A stretch of DNA of 62,880 nt, from assembly GCA_902536775.1 (NCBI GenBank), contig CACAYX010000003.1:1-62880 (forward strand). The letters run 5' to 3'. Shown one piece after another: positions 20,522 through 26,934 of the stretch; the stretch's first letter is position 1; each line of letters opens with the position of its first letter. The position numbers and the translations under genes were made by a program. Under the pieces are notes generated by a model. That model ran no database searches. It saw nothing but the letters and a program-made list of their open reading frames with translations, and was not told the origin of the DNA. The DNA comes from an uncultured Prochlorococcus sp. (GTDB taxonomy: Bacteria > Cyanobacteriota > Cyanobacteriia > PCC-6307 > Cyanobiaceae).

Positions 20522-20623
20522 TTAATACTGTTTTTTGAATCCATTCCACGTTTGAGAAAACCTTAATCCTAGATAAGAAATTAAAATTGTCCAAAATAAA
20601 ATTTCTATACCTAAATTAGTCAT
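20522..20623 (-). CDS. small membrane protein, 33 aa
   Basis: MTNLGIEILFWTILISYLGL forms one transmembrane helix, followed by RFSQTWNGFKKQY. An excellent ribosome-binding site, AGGAGG, lies 9 nt before the ATG. It is the first gene of a two-gene unit with the CP12-tail protein. Its N-terminus resembles the MTNLAIE start of the 52-aa membrane protein at 18200, which may indicate shared ancestry. Confidence 0.65.
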   Translation of the reverse strand: MTNLGIEILFWTILISYLGLRFSQTWNGFKKQY

Positions 20624-20708
20624 TTGCTTGGCCTCCTTTCTATCTGATTATTCTTTAGTACGGGTATTATGTAAAAATCAAGCGTAAGAATACCTAAAAG
20701 TTAAAGTT

Positions 20709-20926
20709 TTAATCACAAAAAATCTTGCAATGGTTGTTACTCGGATGTTCAGCACATTCGTTATTCCAATAAGCTTCAATTTCTTTGAGCTTATTATCAT
20801 ATGAAAGGCCTTTTTTATCTAAATTAGTTTCTTGGATAGTGTAAATGTGTCATTTAGTGCCATAAGACTTAACCCTTGACTAAACCTATGTTCTAATTCA
20901 TTTAAATGGTAGATTTCAAGTTTTAT
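20709..20926 (-). pseudogene. second CP12-tail small protein, frameshifted
   Basis: One frame gives EIYHLNELEHRFSQGLSLMA then LNDTFTLSKKL and stops. The frame shifted by one base continues as LDKKGLSYDNKLKEIEAYW and ends ECAEHPSNNHC-KIFCD. Adding one A at the AAACTAATTTAG junction joins them into 73 codons. The codon where the start is expected is ATA (20924-20926). The tail again has C-x3-P-x4-C, followed by K-I-F-C-D, close to the R-x-Y-E-D end of CP12. It is probably a decayed relative of the protein at 20361. Confidence 0.5.
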
Positions 20927-21100
20927 GTGTGCGGTTAGAGGAACAAAATTGTACGGATTAAGGATCAAAAAAAATCTCAAATTATAAATAATTGCAAGGA
21001 AAATATCTTCAAAAAAATTATTCCAAATTTAAAAAAATTTGTATAAATTTTGCTTAGAAATTATATTCTCTTAATACCTTCTTAAGTCTGCCAGTAGCTA

Positions 21101-21226
21101 TCATTCATCTAATCTATCTGCATATTCTCTTAAAATCTCAGCCATCTTCTGAGGTGGAATTTCTTGTTGATATTCTCTACATAAATCAAAAAATTTATCT
21201 AAGAAATCTTTTATTGAAGATGACAT
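21101..21226 (-). CDS. small acidic protein, 41 aa (fourth gene of tiny-gene cassette)
   Basis: MSSSIKDFLDKFFDLCREYQ then QEIPPQKMAEILREYADRLDE. It is soluble, helical and acidic, with an amphipathic first helix. It follows the 31-aa membrane-protein gene by 5 nt and is the last member of a run of four small co-directional genes. Composition and position are convincing. Family unknown. Confidence 0.62.
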   Translation of the reverse strand: MSSSIKDFLDKFFDLCREYQQEIPPQKMAEILREYADRLDE

Positions 21227-21231
21227 AAAAA

Positions 21232-21327
21232 TTAGCGTTTCATTTTAAAAGTAAAGTATGCAAACCCACCAAGCAATAAAAGACTAATAACCCCATTAGT
21301 AATTGCTATGCCGTACATGTAAGTCAT
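21232..21327 (-). CDS. small membrane protein, 31 aa (third gene of cassette)
   Basis: MTYMYGIAITNGVISLLLLG then GFAYFTFKMKR: one transmembrane helix with a basic cytoplasmic tail. The ATG overlaps the preceding gene's TGA (ATGA, 21324-21327), so its translation depends on the upstream gene. The small photosystem or cytochrome subunits of cyanobacteria are of similar size, but no specific one matches. Confidence 0.62.
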   Translation of the reverse strand: MTYMYGIAITNGVISLLLLGGFAYFTFKMKR

Positions 21328-21464
21328 TTATTTATAAAGGCATTAGCAGAATATAAATAAACTAAGAAAAATCCAATAGCAATGGAACTTCCATAAATAA
21401 GAAAGTTCCAAAATCTATATAATTTAGGTTTTTTAAATTCTTTTTCTTCTTCTTTAGTAATCAT
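21324..21464 (-). CDS. small membrane protein, 46 aa (second gene of cassette)
   Basis: It has an acidic-basic N-terminus, MITKEEEKEFKKPKLYRFW, then a single helix, NFLIYGSSIAIGFFLVYLYS, and a short end. Both ends overlap neighbours by ATGA (21461-21464 and 21324-21327). Double translational coupling is strong evidence that the frame is real. Function unknown. Confidence 0.66.
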   Translation of the reverse strand: MITKEEEKEFKKPKLYRFWNFLIYGSSIAIGFFLVYLYSANAFINK

Positions 21465-21577
21465 TTATTTTCTTTTTCTTTTCTAGCAACATTACCTTTT
21501 GCTCTTAATACCAAAGTTATCGTAAGGGCAGCGCTTAATATCACAGCATCAATTATTAGGTGTGGGGAAATATTCAT
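21461..21577 (-). CDS. small membrane protein, 38 aa (first gene of cassette)
   Basis: MNISPHLIIDAVILSAALTI then TLVLRAKGNVARKEKENK: one transmembrane helix followed by a strongly basic tail. It heads the cassette of four small genes, its stop overlapping the next start by ATGA. There are 60 nt between its start and the terminator hairpin of the preceding 54-aa gene. Confidence 0.62.
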   Translation of the reverse strand: MNISPHLIIDAVILSAALTITLVLRAKGNVARKEKENK

Positions 21578-21637
21578 CAGCTGAAAAGAGAAATAAGAAG
21601 AGTCATTATCTTTTCAGCAATAAATCTATTAAACATT

Positions 21638-21658
21638 AAAAAAGAGGGATTTATCCCT
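21638..21658 (-). terminator. rho-independent terminator for the 54-aa gene
   Basis: The 6-bp stem AGGGAT-TT-ATCCCT (21645-21658) is followed on the minus strand by C and a run of six T. It lies 72 nt downstream of the minus-strand gene ending at 21730 and 61 nt before the cassette start, separating the two transcripts. Confidence 0.65.
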
Positions 21659-21729
21659 ATAAGTTTAGATCGACTATCAATCACTGTCTATTTTAGCTTT
21701 TTAGTCTCACTTGAAAAAATGTATTTTAT

Positions 21730-21894
21730 TTAGCCAGAGCAAGAGAAGGCACCTGCAAGAATATGTTTAAAAATTGGTGCTTGACCCAATGCGTACAAAA
21801 AGAAAGTTGATGATGCGAGAGTAATAGCTATTTTAGAAGCTCTGTTAACTTTCAAATTTGAGACTTTTGCAATTGAAGAGTTCATTTGTTCCAT
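21730..21894 (-). CDS. small membrane protein, 54 aa
   Basis: MEQMNSSIAKVSNLKVNRAS, then a helix KIAITLASSTFFLYALGQAP, then IFKHILAGAFSCSG. The polar basic N-terminus followed by one membrane helix suggests an N-in topology. Clean stop, own terminator at 21638, and protein-like composition. No family recognised. Confidence 0.6.
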   Translation of the reverse strand: MEQMNSSIAKVSNLKVNRASKIAITLASSTFFLYALGQAPIFKHILAGAFSCSG

Positions 21895-21961
21895 AATTTA
21901 TTTTTCTAACAATAGCTGCAAAAATTAAATATTCAGCATCAATATTTACCAAAGAATAATT

Positions 21962-22165
21962 TTATTGCTCCTTTTTCTCAGCTTGCATTTTTACTAGCTC
22001 AAATTCTTTTTTAGAAACTATTCTGATTTTGTATGCTGGATATCTTGTCTTCCACCATTTATTAATCGAAATAGCTACTCCTTCTAAATTTTGGTTACAA
22101 ATATTTACCCATAGAGTTTTAGTTTGAACTTCTTTGTAGAATTCCCAACTTGTAGGTGAAGCCAT
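21962..22165 (-). CDS. conserved small hypothetical protein, 67 aa
   Basis: The frame is open from 22177, but the ATG at 22165 gives the more natural start MASPTSWEFYKEVQTKTLW. The product is soluble and basic, with Trp-rich segments and a motif SINKWWKTRYPAYKIRIVSKKEFELV, seen as KWWKTRYP. It ends in a charged tail, QAEKKEQ. The motif density suggests a real, conserved protein; the family is not recognised. Confidence 0.66.
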   Translation of the reverse strand: MASPTSWEFYKEVQTKTLWVNICNQNLEGVAISINKWWKTRYPAYKIRIVSKKEFELVKMQAEKKEQ

Positions 22166-22373
22166 TAAAAATCGCAAATAAAAAAATTCAATAAATTATG
22201 GGAAATGGTAGATAAGCTAAAACTTTTATTTTTTTAATAAGAGGATTTAGTTGAAGGTATAGAGTTTTCATTAAGTGGTAAAAAACTTTAAACAAAAGAT
22301 TTAAATCACTTTCAGCTTTTAGGAAAGTATTAATTTAATTTTATAACTAGTTTCAATTAAAAAATATCTCCGC

Positions 22374-22398
22374 AAAGAAGGGGCCAAAAATTGACCCC
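22374..22398 (-). terminator. hairpin downstream of the 69-aa gene
   Basis: GGGG (22380-22383) pairs with CCCC (22395-22398); the inner CAA/TTG extends the stem with one mismatch. On the minus strand it is followed by TTCTTT, a weak T-tract. It lies about 90 nt after the stop of the gene at 22489. Confidence 0.4.
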
Positions 22399-22488
22399 TC
22401 TTGGTGAAACTCTTCCAAAGAAACACCATTAAAATCTTACTCTGAAAGTTGCAAAGTTAAACAAATTAACAAAATCAATATTAACAAT

Positions 22489-22698
22489 TTATGCGGCCTT
22501 TTTAAAAGGGTTCATATTCCTTAAAAAGTTATTACTTTTGCGGGTACTCATTTTTCTATATCTTTGATTTATATCCAGGATATACTTTCTAGCTTTCTTA
22601 TCACTTTCAATTTTCTTTTTTCGAAGACGTAAAGCCCTTAAATCTTCTATGGACATGAGGCCATCATCTTCATTGAAATTTAAATGATCAAATTTCAT
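22489..22698 (-). CDS. small basic protein, 69 aa
   Basis: MKFDHLNFNEDDGLMSIEDL is acidic; the rest is very basic and helical: RALRLRKKKIESDKKARKY, then ILDINQRYRKMS and NNFLRNMNPFKKAA. An acidic head with a Lys/Arg-rich helix suggests nucleic-acid or ribosome contact, which is inference only. A hairpin terminator lies downstream at 22380. Confidence 0.62.
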   Translation of the reverse strand: MKFDHLNFNEDDGLMSIEDLRALRLRKKKIESDKKARKYILDINQRYRKMSTRKSNNFLRNMNPFKKAA

Positions 22699-22843
22699 CA
22701 GTTTAAGAAATTAAGTTTCTTCTTTAAGTGCAAGATTAACAACCTTATCTTTATTTGCAATAGAGATAATTAACCAACTTAACTCAAATTAGTTATTCAA
22801 TTCTTAGAAAGCTATGAATTTAAGTATTAAAAACTTACTAAAA

Positions 22844-22963
22844 TCAAGAAAAACTTTTTATTGAATTAGATGGAACTTCTACAGATACAAATGATTCTCC
22901 ATAATGAGATTCGGCTGATCTTATCAGTAACCAGTAAAAGAAATTTACTAAAGCTTTCTCCAC
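22844..22963 (-). CDS. small protein of the SAES-Y-YG family, 39 aa
   Basis: GTG start. VEKALVNFFYWLLIRSAES followed by HYGESFVSVEVPSNSIKSFS. It is the paralogue of the protein at 18420, with shared positions EK, NF, YW-L, SAES, YG and ES. Finding the same motif twice within 4.4 kb, in different sequence contexts, supports both as genes. Confidence 0.55.
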   Translation of the reverse strand: MEKALVNFFYWLLIRSAESHYGESFVSVEVPSNSIKSFS

Positions 22964-23365
22964 GAGTATTTAGTAACTAATTTAAATAAACTCATAATTT
23001 TTGTAATAGCCATATACAAAATAAATTTATTTAGCAATCAAGATATTTATCTTATTAAGCATAGTTGCATATTAATTAAGAAAAATTTGCAATCTAAGGC
23101 TTTGTGAAGCGGACTAAATCCTCGTCGAGTATTGGACTTTAGCTCGATCTATTTTTTAGCAAAAGAAAAAAACACTGCAAGATAACTATATAACCAATTA
23201 TTATATTTTATTCTGAATTAGCCTTTATCGGTTTATTTATCAACAGTATCTGAGCATATGTTGGTGTTGATTATTGTATAATTATGCTACAAAAATCTTG
23301 TCGTATCAATAGATTCAGTATTTTTGCTCATTGATATATTCATTCTTAGAATAATATTATTATTG
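22964..23365. other. intergenic stretch, no gene seen
   Basis: About 400 nt without a convincing frame on either strand. A GC-richer segment at 23101-23152 repeats GGACT twice (GGACTAAATCC and GGACTTTAG) and contains CTCGTCGAG, so it may fold, but no T-run follows. It is otherwise featureless. Confidence 0.35.
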
Positions 23366-23479
23366 ATGCCTAAAGAAGGTTTAATTTTGAAAAAAATAAT
23401 TAAATTTTTTAAACTATTTAAGAGAAGAATTGACATTCTCAATGCAGAGGCTGAATTAAAATTTATATTGGAAAAATAA
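23366..23479 (+). CDS. small basic protein, 37 aa
   Basis: MPKEGLILKKIIKFFKLFKR then RIDILNAEAELKFILEK. The first half is a basic amphipathic helix that could lie on a membrane. It is followed after 3 nt by the 48-aa membrane-protein gene, making a tight two-gene unit. Moderate confidence. Confidence 0.45.
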   Translation: MPKEGLILKKIIKFFKLFKRRIDILNAEAELKFILEK

Positions 23480-23482
23480 ATA

Positions 23483-23629
23483 ATGGGATTCCCACATTGT
23501 CCTATTTGTGTAGTTTTAGCATTTGTTTCAGTTTTTATGGGAGTTACTCGTAGTTATATGTTCTATATTCTTGTTCGGGAGTTTATGAGAGCCGAATCTA
23601 CTTTTAAATTGAAGTTCAGTTTCTATTAA
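23483..23629 (+). CDS. small membrane protein, 48 aa
   Basis: MGFPHCPICVVLAFVSVFMG starts with a Cys-Pro-x-Cys motif (residues 6-9: CPIC) and runs into one transmembrane helix. The tail is VREFMRAESTFKLKFSFY. The CPIC pair at the membrane edge could bind metal or be redox-active; that is inference. It lies 3 nt after the preceding small gene. Confidence 0.5.
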   Translation: MGFPHCPICVVLAFVSVFMGVTRSYMFYILVREFMRAESTFKLKFSFY

Positions 23630-23639
23630 TTGTTGACAT

Positions 23640-23655
23640 CTAAGTATAAATACTT
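23640..23655 (+). promoter_or_regulatory. palindromic promoter element, copy 1
   Basis: This 16-nt element contains the perfect 14-nt palindrome AAGTAT-AA-ATACTT preceded by CT. An identical 16-mer lies at 51687-51702 upstream of a DoxX gene, and a 13/16 match at 30312-30327 upstream of hli. The central TATAAAT resembles a -10 box, so it may be an operator overlapping the promoter of the leader and gene at 23766. Confidence 0.5.
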
Positions 23656-23665
23656 TATAAATAGA

Positions 23666-23765
23666 TTGTAGTGAATACTACAAAATCGTCCGATCTACCA
23701 TCTGATAGACCGCAGTACGACTCAAGCCATAGGACGGGGACTTGAGCAAGTTAAGGAGCTGCATC
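23666..23765 (+). ncRNA. structured 5' leader of the 33-aa gene
   Basis: Two clean hairpins lie between the promoter-like element and the ATG at 23766. One is TTGTAGT-GAAT-ACTACAA (23666-23683). The other is CTCAAG/CTTGAG (23721-23746) around a G-rich 14-nt loop. The segment is GC-richer than its surroundings. The ribosome-binding site AAGGAG follows the second hairpin, so folding could control access. The function is inferred. Confidence 0.4.
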
Positions 23766-23867
23766 ATGGTAAACATGTATTTCAATGGAAAGTCATTCGT
23801 ATATTGTAGAAAACAAGAGGAAAAGATTATAAAGCTTACTTATAGAGGATCTATTTACTTGAAATAA
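23766..23867 (+). CDS. DUF4278-like small protein, 33 aa
   Basis: MVNMYFNGKSFVYCRKQEEK then IIKLTYRGSIYLK. The end, KLTYRGSIY, resembles the KLTYRGVSYE core of cyanobacterial DUF4278 proteins. AAGGAG sits 7 nt before the ATG. It is preceded by a structured leader and the palindromic promoter element, so it is probably expressed as its own short transcript. The family assignment rests on one short motif. Confidence 0.55.
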   Translation: MVNMYFNGKSFVYCRKQEEKIIKLTYRGSIYLK

Positions 23868-24059
23868 GATTTCTTATTTCTTTTTTAAAAAAGTTTGGAC
23901 ATTTTTTGACGTTTTTGGATTAAGTATTTATTAATACTTTATAAGAAGAACTTATAGTGAATATATTTTTTGCCTATTTAAAAATTCATATATTCGTATA
24001 TTTAGTAACGAGAAATTAAATTTAAAATAATTAATTTGTAACTAGATTTTTAAAAGGTT

Positions 24060-24116
24060 ATGCAACCTATTTCCGAGGAACTTTACAAAAAAATAGTAGA
24101 GAGTTCTAAAAAATGA
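24060..24116 (+). CDS. possible 18-aa leader peptide coupled to the 29-aa gene
   Basis: MQPISEELYKKIVESSKK ends in TGA overlapping the next ATG (ATGA, 24113-24116). Such overlap in an AT-rich gap is suggestive but could be chance at this length. The preceding AAAAGGTT is a modest ribosome-binding site. Confidence 0.3.
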   Translation: MQPISEELYKKIVESSKK

Positions 24117-24202
24117 GTAAGTTACTAATTGCTTTATTGGCTTTAGATATAGGCGTTAGTCTGTCTAAAGTTTTTATTTTTACCTGTAATCAAATTACTT
24201 AG
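24113..24202 (+). CDS. small membrane peptide, 29 aa
   Basis: MSKLLIALLALDIGVSLSKV then FIFTCNQIT. It is mostly hydrophobic, forming one membrane helix. It overlaps the 18-codon frame upstream by ATGA. Evidence is limited to hydrophobicity and coupling. Confidence 0.35.
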   Translation: MSKLLIALLALDIGVSLSKVFIFTCNQIT

Positions 24203-24265
24203 CATAAAAGAAGCAATTGTTCCTAAAAAAAGAAATATTTACTTGGTATTTTTTATTTGATTTAT

Positions 24266-24355
24266 TTATTTTATAAAATACAAAATTAAACCAATAAAAG
24301 AACTACCTACAAGTAGTAGCACCATTAAAAGAGCTATTAACTTTGCTAATCCCAT
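24266..24355 (-). CDS. small membrane peptide, 29 aa
   Basis: MGLAKLIALLMVLLLVGSSF then IGLILYFIK: a single transmembrane helix. Its ATG overlaps the end of the frameshifted NTF2-like gene (stop at 24346) by 10 nt, so it may be translated by coupling. It has no strong ribosome-binding site of its own. Confidence 0.4.
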   Translation of the reverse strand: MGLAKLIALLMVLLLVGSSFIGLILYFIK

Positions 24356-24733
24356 AAAGATAAATCCGAATTTCCTGTAGATCTTTGCATCCAGTGAATT
24401 TTCCAAACATTATTTACTTTTTTAAAAATTGACGTAACTGTTGGTAAGTCATCATTAAGTTTCCCTTTATAAGTAAATTTTGAACCTAGTGTAAAAATGC
24501 AAATTACTATATTCTCGCTTAAAAAATTCGAATCGGTGAATTTTGGTTATTTCTGCCTTTTCTTGAACTATATCATCAGTAATCATTTGTTCGAATCCTT
24601 TTGCATCTATAGGATTACCACTCGGCCTTATGAATAAAAAATCTGGAGTCGCATTTTCAACAAAAAATGAAGCCATTTTTTTTGGATTAGCAAAATCATC
24701 TAATAATGAAATTATTGTTTCTTTATCATTCAT
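24346..24733 (-). pseudogene. NTF2/SnoaL-like protein, frameshifted
   Basis: The first frame (ATG at 24733) encodes MNDKETIISLLDDFANPKKM and continues to KIHRFEFF. There a run of six T breaks the frame; removing one T resumes it as LSENIVICIFTLGSKFTYKG and on to WKIHWMQRSTGNSDLS, ending at 24346. The joined 128 residues look like a compact cone-fold protein of the NTF2/SnoaL type, with an alternating beta-strand C-terminus. As sequenced, the product would lose its last beta sheet. Confidence 0.62.
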
Positions 24734-24854
24734 AAAAAAAAGGGAGTAACCCTTTTAGTCTAGATCTACTGCTTTCAATATACAAATCAAAATGGGATAA
24801 TTTTAAAAAAAATTCGTTAGGATATTCGAAAAGACCAGATTTTTAATTTAAATC

Positions 24855-24977
24855 ATGATCAATTCATTGAACAAATTATTGCCCGCTAGTAAAAAGGTCA
24901 AAAAATATTTACCCTTCTTTATTGGATTTAAATTACTCACATTTACTGGCTTTCTTACTTATTTAATGAATCGCTAA
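24855..24977 (+). CDS. small basic membrane protein, 40 aa
   Basis: MINSLNKLLPASKKVKKYLP then a hydrophobic helix FFIGFKLLTFTGFLTYLMNR. The Lys-rich N-terminus followed by one helix suggests N-in topology. It stands alone between the NTF2-like remnant and the 70-aa gene. Confidence 0.45.
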   Translation: MINSLNKLLPASKKVKKYLPFFIGFKLLTFTGFLTYLMNR

Positions 24978-25018
24978 TTGATAAAACCCTAAAATAAACT
25001 TTAATAAATTAAGATCTA

Positions 25019-25231
25019 GTGAATAAAGAAGAGCGAATTAAAATATTTAAGTCTATGTCTAGTATGCAAAGACAAGAATTGATATTAAAGAAGATGAAAG
25101 AGAGAGGTATAGAGGTTGGAAGTGGAATTCCTAATAAAAAATACGATTGCAAAGAGATTTATGAATTAATACATATTGCGAATTGCTTTCCAGAATTAAG
25201 AGAGGGAAAAAAAATATTTAGGATTCTTTAA
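25019..25231 (+). CDS. conserved hypothetical protein, 70 aa
   Basis: GTG start. It is soluble, basic and probably helical. Motifs include MSSMQRQELILKKMKERGIE (QRQELILKKM), GSGIPNKKYDCKEIYELIHI and a Cys-Phe-Pro-Glu-Leu block near the end. Composition is convincing for a real gene; the family is not recognised. It converges on the DoxX-like gene, leaving 9 nt. Confidence 0.62.
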   Translation: MNKEERIKIFKSMSSMQRQELILKKMKERGIEVGSGIPNKKYDCKEIYELIHIANCFPELREGKKIFRIL

Positions 25232-25240
25232 TTAAGTTTT

Positions 25241-25621
25241 TTATTTTGGTTCTCTTATTGCAGCAATAATTAATCCACCTATCAATCCGAGATTAATAAA
25301 TATTGCTCTTTGATGGAAAGGAAATACATGAAAAATTATTGTTGTTGGAATAAGAAATAGTAATAAAAAGACTGAACCGATTTTTTGCTTTTCACCAAAT
25401 ACAAAAAATCCAGAACCCAAGATAAGACATATAATTGCTCCCACTAGAAGAATAGATGAAATTGGTTCAGGAATGCCTTTTGAAGAAATATATTCAACTG
25501 TTCTTTCAAAATTATTTATTTTGCCGGGTATGGCTGAGATAAATATTGCTGAAATTGATACTCTTGAAAAAAAATCTAAAAAAGATTTGATCCTTTTATT
25601 TTTCAAAAAAGAATTTTTCAT
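25241..25621 (-). CDS. DoxX-like membrane protein, 126 aa
   Basis: Four hydrophobic segments fit the DoxX layout. The first carries SRVSISAIFISAIPGKINNFE, with the family-like pattern of a helix followed by a Gly-Lys and the Asn-Phe region. The C-terminus has HQRAIFINLGLIGGLIIAA. DoxX proteins are small quinone- or thiol-redox-linked membrane proteins of unclear role. A second member lies at 51782. They are not close copies. Confidence 0.75.
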   Translation of the reverse strand: MKNSFLKNKRIKSFLDFFSRVSISAIFISAIPGKINNFERTVEYISSKGIPEPISSILLVGAIICLILGSGFFVFGEKQKIGSVFLLLFLIPTTIIFHVFPFHQRAIFINLGLIGGLIIAAIREPK

Positions 25622-25817
25622 AACCTTATCATAAGAAAAAAGTTTTATGGGTTTGATAAATACTTAATTAGTCTGAAATAATTTTAAATTTTTCTCAAAG
25701 AGGTTTAGCTAAATTAATAGAAAGCTTTTTAATTAATGTGAATCTTATTAAAGTATTTAATAGTAATTTATGAATTGTCTTTTTTTATTTATGAAATAAT
25801 AAATCTAATTAAAACAA

Positions 25818-26294
25818 ATGTTTAAAAAATTTCTTTTCACTTCTTTTTTAATTTTAAGTCCCCTGATAACTATATATCCTACAAAAAAAGAAAATACTAA
25901 TTTTTTCGATTATTGTTATTCTTTAGAAAAAATAATTTCTAGAAATACAGTAGAAAAAAATAAGAATCTTTCTAAGAATTTTAGGCCTTTAGCAAAAGAT
26001 ATTGCTCTATTTGGGACTAAAAAAACTAAAGGCAAATTAGCCAATAAGATAATTGATCAATATAAAAATTCCAAAAAATTATTTATTATTACTTTTGTTC
26101 CAAACAAAATTTATTGTTTAGCAGGATATTGGATAGAGGAGGTTAGTCCAGGAAAATTTGAATCAATTTTCTATGCGAAAACTAAACAAAAAATAAATGA
26201 ATATAAGAATTCTAAAAAAGAAGTAGATGAATATATAAGAGGAATTAATTTAGAATATAAATCTATAACAAAACAAATTAATGATTTTTTTTAG
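25818..26294 (+). CDS. secreted hypothetical protein, 158 aa
   Basis: The N-terminus MFKKFLFTSFLILSPLITIY is a signal peptide or membrane anchor. The remaining 135 residues are very Lys/Asn-rich and include FDYCYSLEKI, FIITFVPNKIYCLAGYWIEEV and a helical end. Two Cys could form a disulfide outside the cytoplasm. No family is recognised. It converges on the next gene, leaving 4 nt. Confidence 0.6.
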   Translation: MFKKFLFTSFLILSPLITIYPTKKENTNFFDYCYSLEKIISRNTVEKNKNLSKNFRPLAKDIALFGTKKTKGKLANKIIDQYKNSKKLFIITFVPNKIYCLAGYWIEEVSPGKFESIFYAKTKQKINEYKNSKKEVDEYIRGINLEYKSITKQINDFF

Positions 26295-26298
26295 AAAA

Positions 26299-26781
26299 TT
26301 AAAATCTTATTTCTAACGAAATCAATTTATTTGTTAAGATTGATGCATTTTTTTTAGATTTCGAAATGAAAAATAGTAGTAATCCCAAAATAATTACAAG
26401 TCCAAAAATTGATAAAGAATAAATTATTTTCTTTTTGATAGAAAATTTATTTTTGGTAATTTTTTCAAAGAAGAGAAATTTTTTATTTGATAATGAATCA
26501 TATGTTTCAGAATTTTTTTCAAAATAATAATAATTAAATAGTTTTTCCCTATTTTCATCTACCTTTATTTGTAAGTTATTTTCAGAGGCCCCAACTTTGT
26601 AATTCGATTGCTCATAAAAAAATTCATGTATTTTTGAAATATTTTTTATTTTTTTATTTTTAACGTTAAGCTTAGTTTTTTTTAAATCATTATCAAACCA
26701 TTCGTCATAAACTATAAAGTTTGGTTTAGCATAATAAGACAAGACTCTATAAAAAAAAAGTATATTAAAAAGATAAAGCAA
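26299..26781 (-). CDS. hypothetical membrane protein, 160 aa, N-terminus uncertain
   Basis: The frame opens with a TTG at 26781 and is Lys/Asn/Tyr-rich. A hydrophobic N-terminal stretch and a second helix (about residues 118-138, IIYSLSIFGLVIILGLLLFF) are visible. Upstream, the ATG at 26818 gives MKFTNKNNFLLFLALSF in another frame; removing one T from the T5 run after it would join this frame into 173 codons with a proper signal anchor. So the gene may be frameshifted, or may start at TTG. Confidence 0.5.
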   Translation of the reverse strand: MLYLFNILFFYRVLSYYAKPNFIVYDEWFDNDLKKTKLNVKNKKIKNISKIHEFFYEQSNYKVGASENNLQIKVDENREKLFNYYYFEKNSETYDSLSNKKFLFFEKITKNKFSIKKKIIYSLSIFGLVIILGLLLFFISKSKKNASILTNKLISLEIRF

Positions 26782-26934
26782 GGAATAAAAGAAAGTTATT
26801 TTTGTTGGTAAATTTCATAAATCATGTTTATAAATCATCATTAATTGTCAAGTTCTTTGTTAATGTAATTTTTAAGATTTCAATGCCTATAGTTGTTTGA
26901 TTGTTTTTTGCATAAGAGTTTGCAGGAAAATTTA

